A stretch of 64,000 nucleotides of DNA from Shewanella intestini (lineage in GTDB: Bacteria > Pseudomonadota > Gammaproteobacteria > Enterobacterales > Shewanellaceae): positions 88,185 to 152,184 of the forward strand of contig NZ_JAAIKR010000009.1 of NCBI RefSeq assembly GCF_018221465.1. Direction: 5' to 3'. Below the pieces are notes generated by a model. That model was not told the origin of the DNA, did no database searches, and saw only the letters and a program-made list of their open reading frames with translations. This document shows positions 61,900 to 64,000 of the stretch, in pieces; position 1 is the stretch's first letter, and each line of letters begins with the position of its first letter. A program made the translations under genes and the position numbers.

Positions 61900-62793
61900 A
61901 TGAAAATTTTTCTGGCAATATTAGCGCCAATTCTTTGGGGGACAACATACGCAGTCGTGTCTTCGGAGTTTGTTGGTTGGTCACCGTTTGCTTTATCAGT
62001 ATGGAGAGCACTACCAGCAGGTCTGCTTCTTTTGTTGGCTAAGCCCACACTCCCCAAGCTTTCTGAATTGCCAGCTTTACTATTAATCGGGTTTCTCAAT
62101 ATTGCTTTATTTTTTGGTCTGCTTTTCTCAGCAGCAATGCAGATCCCTAGCTCGTTGGTTGGTGTTGGTATGGTCGCTTTACCAGTTGTTGGGTTAGCTG
62201 TCATGGGAATACTGCATCAAGTTAAACCTTCGATGATTCAGTTGATTTCAGCATTGGTTTTAGTGAGTTGCTCTGCTTATTTATTTGTCACTAGTTCAGT
62301 TCAAATAAGTTTAAGTGCAGTATTGCTTTTAATTGGAGCTATGACTGCTTTAATTGGTGGGAGCGTTGTCGCAAAGCATGCTATGAAAAACATACATTGG
62401 TGGAAGCTACTAACTTGGAAGTTAATATTTGGTGGCCTTCTCTTGATTCCGATGGCTTATTGGGAGATGTCATTGAGCGGCCAATCCTTTGTTACTGCAA
62501 TTCCAACAAGTGGCGAGCAGTGGGTTGCGATGATCTGGTTAATTGTGGGATTAACATCAGTGGCTTACGGTGTTTATATCTATACGATACCGATGATCTC
62601 AACCAATGAACTAAGCTTTTTTGGAACGTTAAATCCTATTCTTGCGATGATTCTTGGTGCTACCTTGATGGATGAGTCATTTAGCGTAATTCAAATAGTT
62701 ATTATGATCATTATGGTTGCTAGTAACATTATTGCCCAAATTATTGAGTACCGGAAAAACTTACCAACTGAACAAGTGATTATTAATTATTGA
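61900..62793 (+). CDS. EamA/DMT family transporter
   Basis: A 297-aa inner-membrane protein with ten predicted helices in two EamA repeats (about residues 3-133 and 145-283). MKIFLAILAPILWGTTYAVV at the start and WRALPAGLLLLL in the second to third helices are typical of the drug/metabolite transporter superfamily. The substrate may be a metabolite or drug exported under MarR control. It lies between repeat copies 1 and 2. Confidence 0.9.
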   Translation: MKIFLAILAPILWGTTYAVVSSEFVGWSPFALSVWRALPAGLLLLLAKPTLPKLSELPALLLIGFLNIALFFGLLFSAAMQIPSSLVGVGMVALPVVGLAVMGILHQVKPSMIQLISALVLVSCSAYLFVTSSVQISLSAVLLLIGAMTALIGGSVVAKHAMKNIHWWKLLTWKLIFGGLLLIPMAYWEMSLSGQSFVTAIPTSGEQWVAMIWLIVGLTSVAYGVYIYTIPMISTNELSFFGTLNPILAMILGATLMDESFSVIQIVIMIIMVASNIIAQIIEYRKNLPTEQVIINY

Positions 62794-62947
62794 CTCTACG
62801 TTGCATGATGTGATTTTCGATAACTAGAGACACCATCAGTTCTGTACTAAATAACATGGCAAATAACATGTCCACCCATTCCAACTGGCCCTTTTTTTGT
62901 ATATCAGTGCTGAATTTGGTTGGTTATTCGCGTGTTAATCTATCAAG

Positions 62948-62999
62948 CCATACATTAGAATTGAGTCGTGTTACTTATATTAATTATGGGTGGCATGTT
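62948..62999 (+). repeat. 52-bp dispersed repeat, copy 2
   Basis: Identical to copy 1 over all 52 bp. It lacks the AATAACATG left extension directly next to it, but two AAATAACATG-like words occur 90-100 bp upstream (around 62849-62869). It lies in the gap between the EamA transporter and the zinc peptidase genes; the short ORF spanning it is not credible. Confidence 0.95.
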
Positions 63000-63100
63000 A
63001 GTACTTGTGGTATGTGGGGACTGGCACTTGAAAAGTTGAGTCAGAGCCCATGAACTACTCTTATCTAGCCCGATTTATTCTGTCATCCTGAATAAACCTA

Positions 63101-63790
63101 TTAGCGACGCAGCACCGCTATCCAGCGACCAAGATTGAGCAAACTAGCCAGCGAGCCTGCCACGTAAGTCAACGCAGCCGCCTTGAGAATCTTCTCCGCA
63201 TGTATTAGGTCACCATCGTGCAGGTAATTGCCTTCTTTTAGTATCGGCAGCGCCTTGCCATAACTGGCGTCCAGCTCCACTGGCAAGGTCACCAAATGCA
63301 CAATGGTGCTCAACCCCATCGACAGCACCCCGATCAACATGGTCAACGCACCAGCCTGCGGTATTCGGGTGAGCATTAAGACCACTGGCGCAGCAAACAT
63401 CATTATGCCAGCAATACGCTCACCAACCATCGCAGCGCTAGCAAGCTTTTGTCGCATCATAAACATAGATTCGCCGCGAGCATCTTGTATAGCATGCCCA
63501 ACCTCGTGGGCAGCAACAGTCACTGCAGTCAGGGAATGGCCGCAATAGTTATCCGGCGTTAGGCGAACAGTTTTAGCGGTGGGATCATAATGATCGCCAT
63601 CGAGCGTCTCTTCAACTTTGACGTCATTCAGACCATAACGATCCAAAAGGTGACGAGCAAGTTCACCACCACTACCTTGCTGACGGTAGCGGTCAGCGGG
63701 TTGTTGAAACTTGCTCATGATGTGCTTGACCCACAAGCCGGGCAAAAATACGCAGCTCGCAATGACAATAATTAGAATGATCCATAACAT
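63101..63790 (-). CDS. Neutral zinc metallopeptidase, YugP family
   Basis: A 229-aa membrane protein of the YugP/Zn_peptidase_2 family: N-terminal helix (LWIILIIVIASCVFLPGLWV), GGELARHLLDRYGLNDVKVE, DHYDPTAKTVRLTPDNY, the zinc motif AAHEVGHAIQDA (HExxH) and two later hydrophobic segments. It is likely an integral inner-membrane protease; the substrate is unknown. I chose ATG 63790 by comparison with the family length (about 225 aa). A frame extension to 63874 runs into repeat copy 3 and is unlikely to be coding. Confidence 0.88.
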   Translation of the reverse strand: MLWIILIIVIASCVFLPGLWVKHIMSKFQQPADRYRQQGSGGELARHLLDRYGLNDVKVEETLDGDHYDPTAKTVRLTPDNYCGHSLTAVTVAAHEVGHAIQDARGESMFMMRQKLASAAMVGERIAGIMMFAAPVVLMLTRIPQAGALTMLIGVLSMGLSTIVHLVTLPVELDASYGKALPILKEGNYLHDGDLIHAEKILKAAALTYVAGSLASLLNLGRWIAVLRR

Positions 63791-63870
63791 ACAAACCAGT
63801 ATGCCATAGACCTTGGTATAACTCTCACGGCTTTTAAAGCCACTAAAAAGCGCTGATACAAATAACATGA

Positions 63871-63922
63871 CCATACATTAGAATTGAGTCGTGTTGCTTA
63901 TATTAATTATGGGTGGCATGTT
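63871..63922 (+). repeat. 52-bp dispersed repeat, copy 3
   Basis: One mismatch (G for A at 63896) to copies 1 and 2, same orientation. The left extension AATAACATGA at 63861-63870 matches copy 1. It lies just upstream of the zinc peptidase start. Confidence 0.95.
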
Positions 63923-63999
63923 AATAATCGTATGCCAAAAATTACAATCAGCGGAATTATTGCAAGCCATAATAATCCATCAAGAAACCACAATGAGGC
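63907..63999 (-). CDS. Possible C-terminal end of a membrane protein, cut by the window edge
   Basis: On the minus strand the open frame from the window edge reads a hydrophobic stretch (SLWFLDGLLWLAIIPLIVIF, then GIRLLTCHP) and stops inside repeat copy 3. It looks like a terminal transmembrane helix of a gene that begins outside the window. Only 30 residues are visible, so this is weak. Confidence 0.3.
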   Translation of the reverse strand, partial: ASLWFLDGLLWLAIIPLIVIFGIRLLTCHP

Positions 64000-64000
64000 G

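Noticed and set aside
62856-63053. 65-codon ORF over repeat copy 2
   Set aside because: It is created by the repeat reading frame. The same repeat gives unrelated frames at the other copies.
60850-63922. Repeats as classical integron attC sites
   Set aside because: The RYYYAAC and GTTRRRY core sites are not present, no integrase is in the window and the EamA gene is opposite in orientation; kept only as an open alternative.

Overview
The window is a piece of a Shewanella-type marine gammaproteobacterial chromosome. I infer this from the sequence alone: an [FeFe]-hydrogenase maturation operon (hydE-hydF), two outer-surface multiheme cytochromes of the MtrC/OmcA type, a class II hybrid cluster protein with its reductase, a PL7 alginate lyase, a lipid A phosphoethanolamine transferase of the MCR-4-like kind, and many small families typical of Shewanella and Vibrio (DUF3087, DUF2999, YecH, TraF-like barrel). 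No rRNA, tRNA or CRISPR array was seen.

Layout. 1-2.4 kb: end of an [FeFe]-hydrogenase maturation operon. 2.6-5.3 kb: DUF3087 protein, glutamate symporter gltS, YecH. 5.5-8.7 kb: hcp-hcr nitrosative stress pair on the minus strand, with an NsrR-like operator, a terminator between the two genes, and an Hcr carrying four copies of a short N-terminal motif. 9-12.9 kb: secreted FG-GAP protein, a molbindin, and a pentaheme 'half' of an MtrC-like cytochrome. 13.2-20.8 kb: a likely genomic island bounded by a 12-bp direct repeat, holding a transglutaminase-like protein, an AraC regulator, a His-rich periplasmic protein, a heavy-metal RND adaptor and pump, and a FimB-sized tyrosine recombinase. 20.9-23.8 kb: small conserved proteins, an acetyltransferase relic and a kinase-like phosphotransferase. 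24.4-29.9 kb: the most interesting uncharacterised locus. It has two paralogous polytopic membrane proteins, an outer-membrane barrel, a chalcone-isomerase-like secreted protein and a chemoreceptor with a membrane-embedded sensor. An FNR-like site lies upstream and hairpins sit in three of the four spacers.

30.2-32 kb: tandem glycine riboswitch in front of an AGCS symporter. 32.4-36.5 kb: S41 lipoprotein protease, small lipoprotein, S9 peptidase. 37-38.9 kb: decaheme outer-surface cytochrome. 39-43.4 kb: dgt, LysR/TDT transporter divergent pair, thioredoxin-fold lipoprotein. 43.6-48.7 kb: eptA-dgkA-response regulator-kinase locus for lipid A modification, flanked by an IS982 relic and a 445-bp IS3-derived mini-element. 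48.8-60.7 kb: DUF2999, alginate lyase with a palindromic operator, SDR/LysR pair, small lipoproteins, an FlxA-like gene behind a near-perfect FliA (sigma 28) promoter, amidase, Tat-exported superoxide reductase-like protein, TraF-like barrel, nfsA. 60.8-64 kb: three direct copies of a 52-bp repeat that separate a small ORF-marR/EamA-transporter module from a YugP-type zinc peptidase.

The window combines core respiratory and stress functions with at least three acquired segments (efflux island, lipid A locus, repeat-bounded modules at the right end). Gene family names come from recognising motifs by eye; no database search was run.
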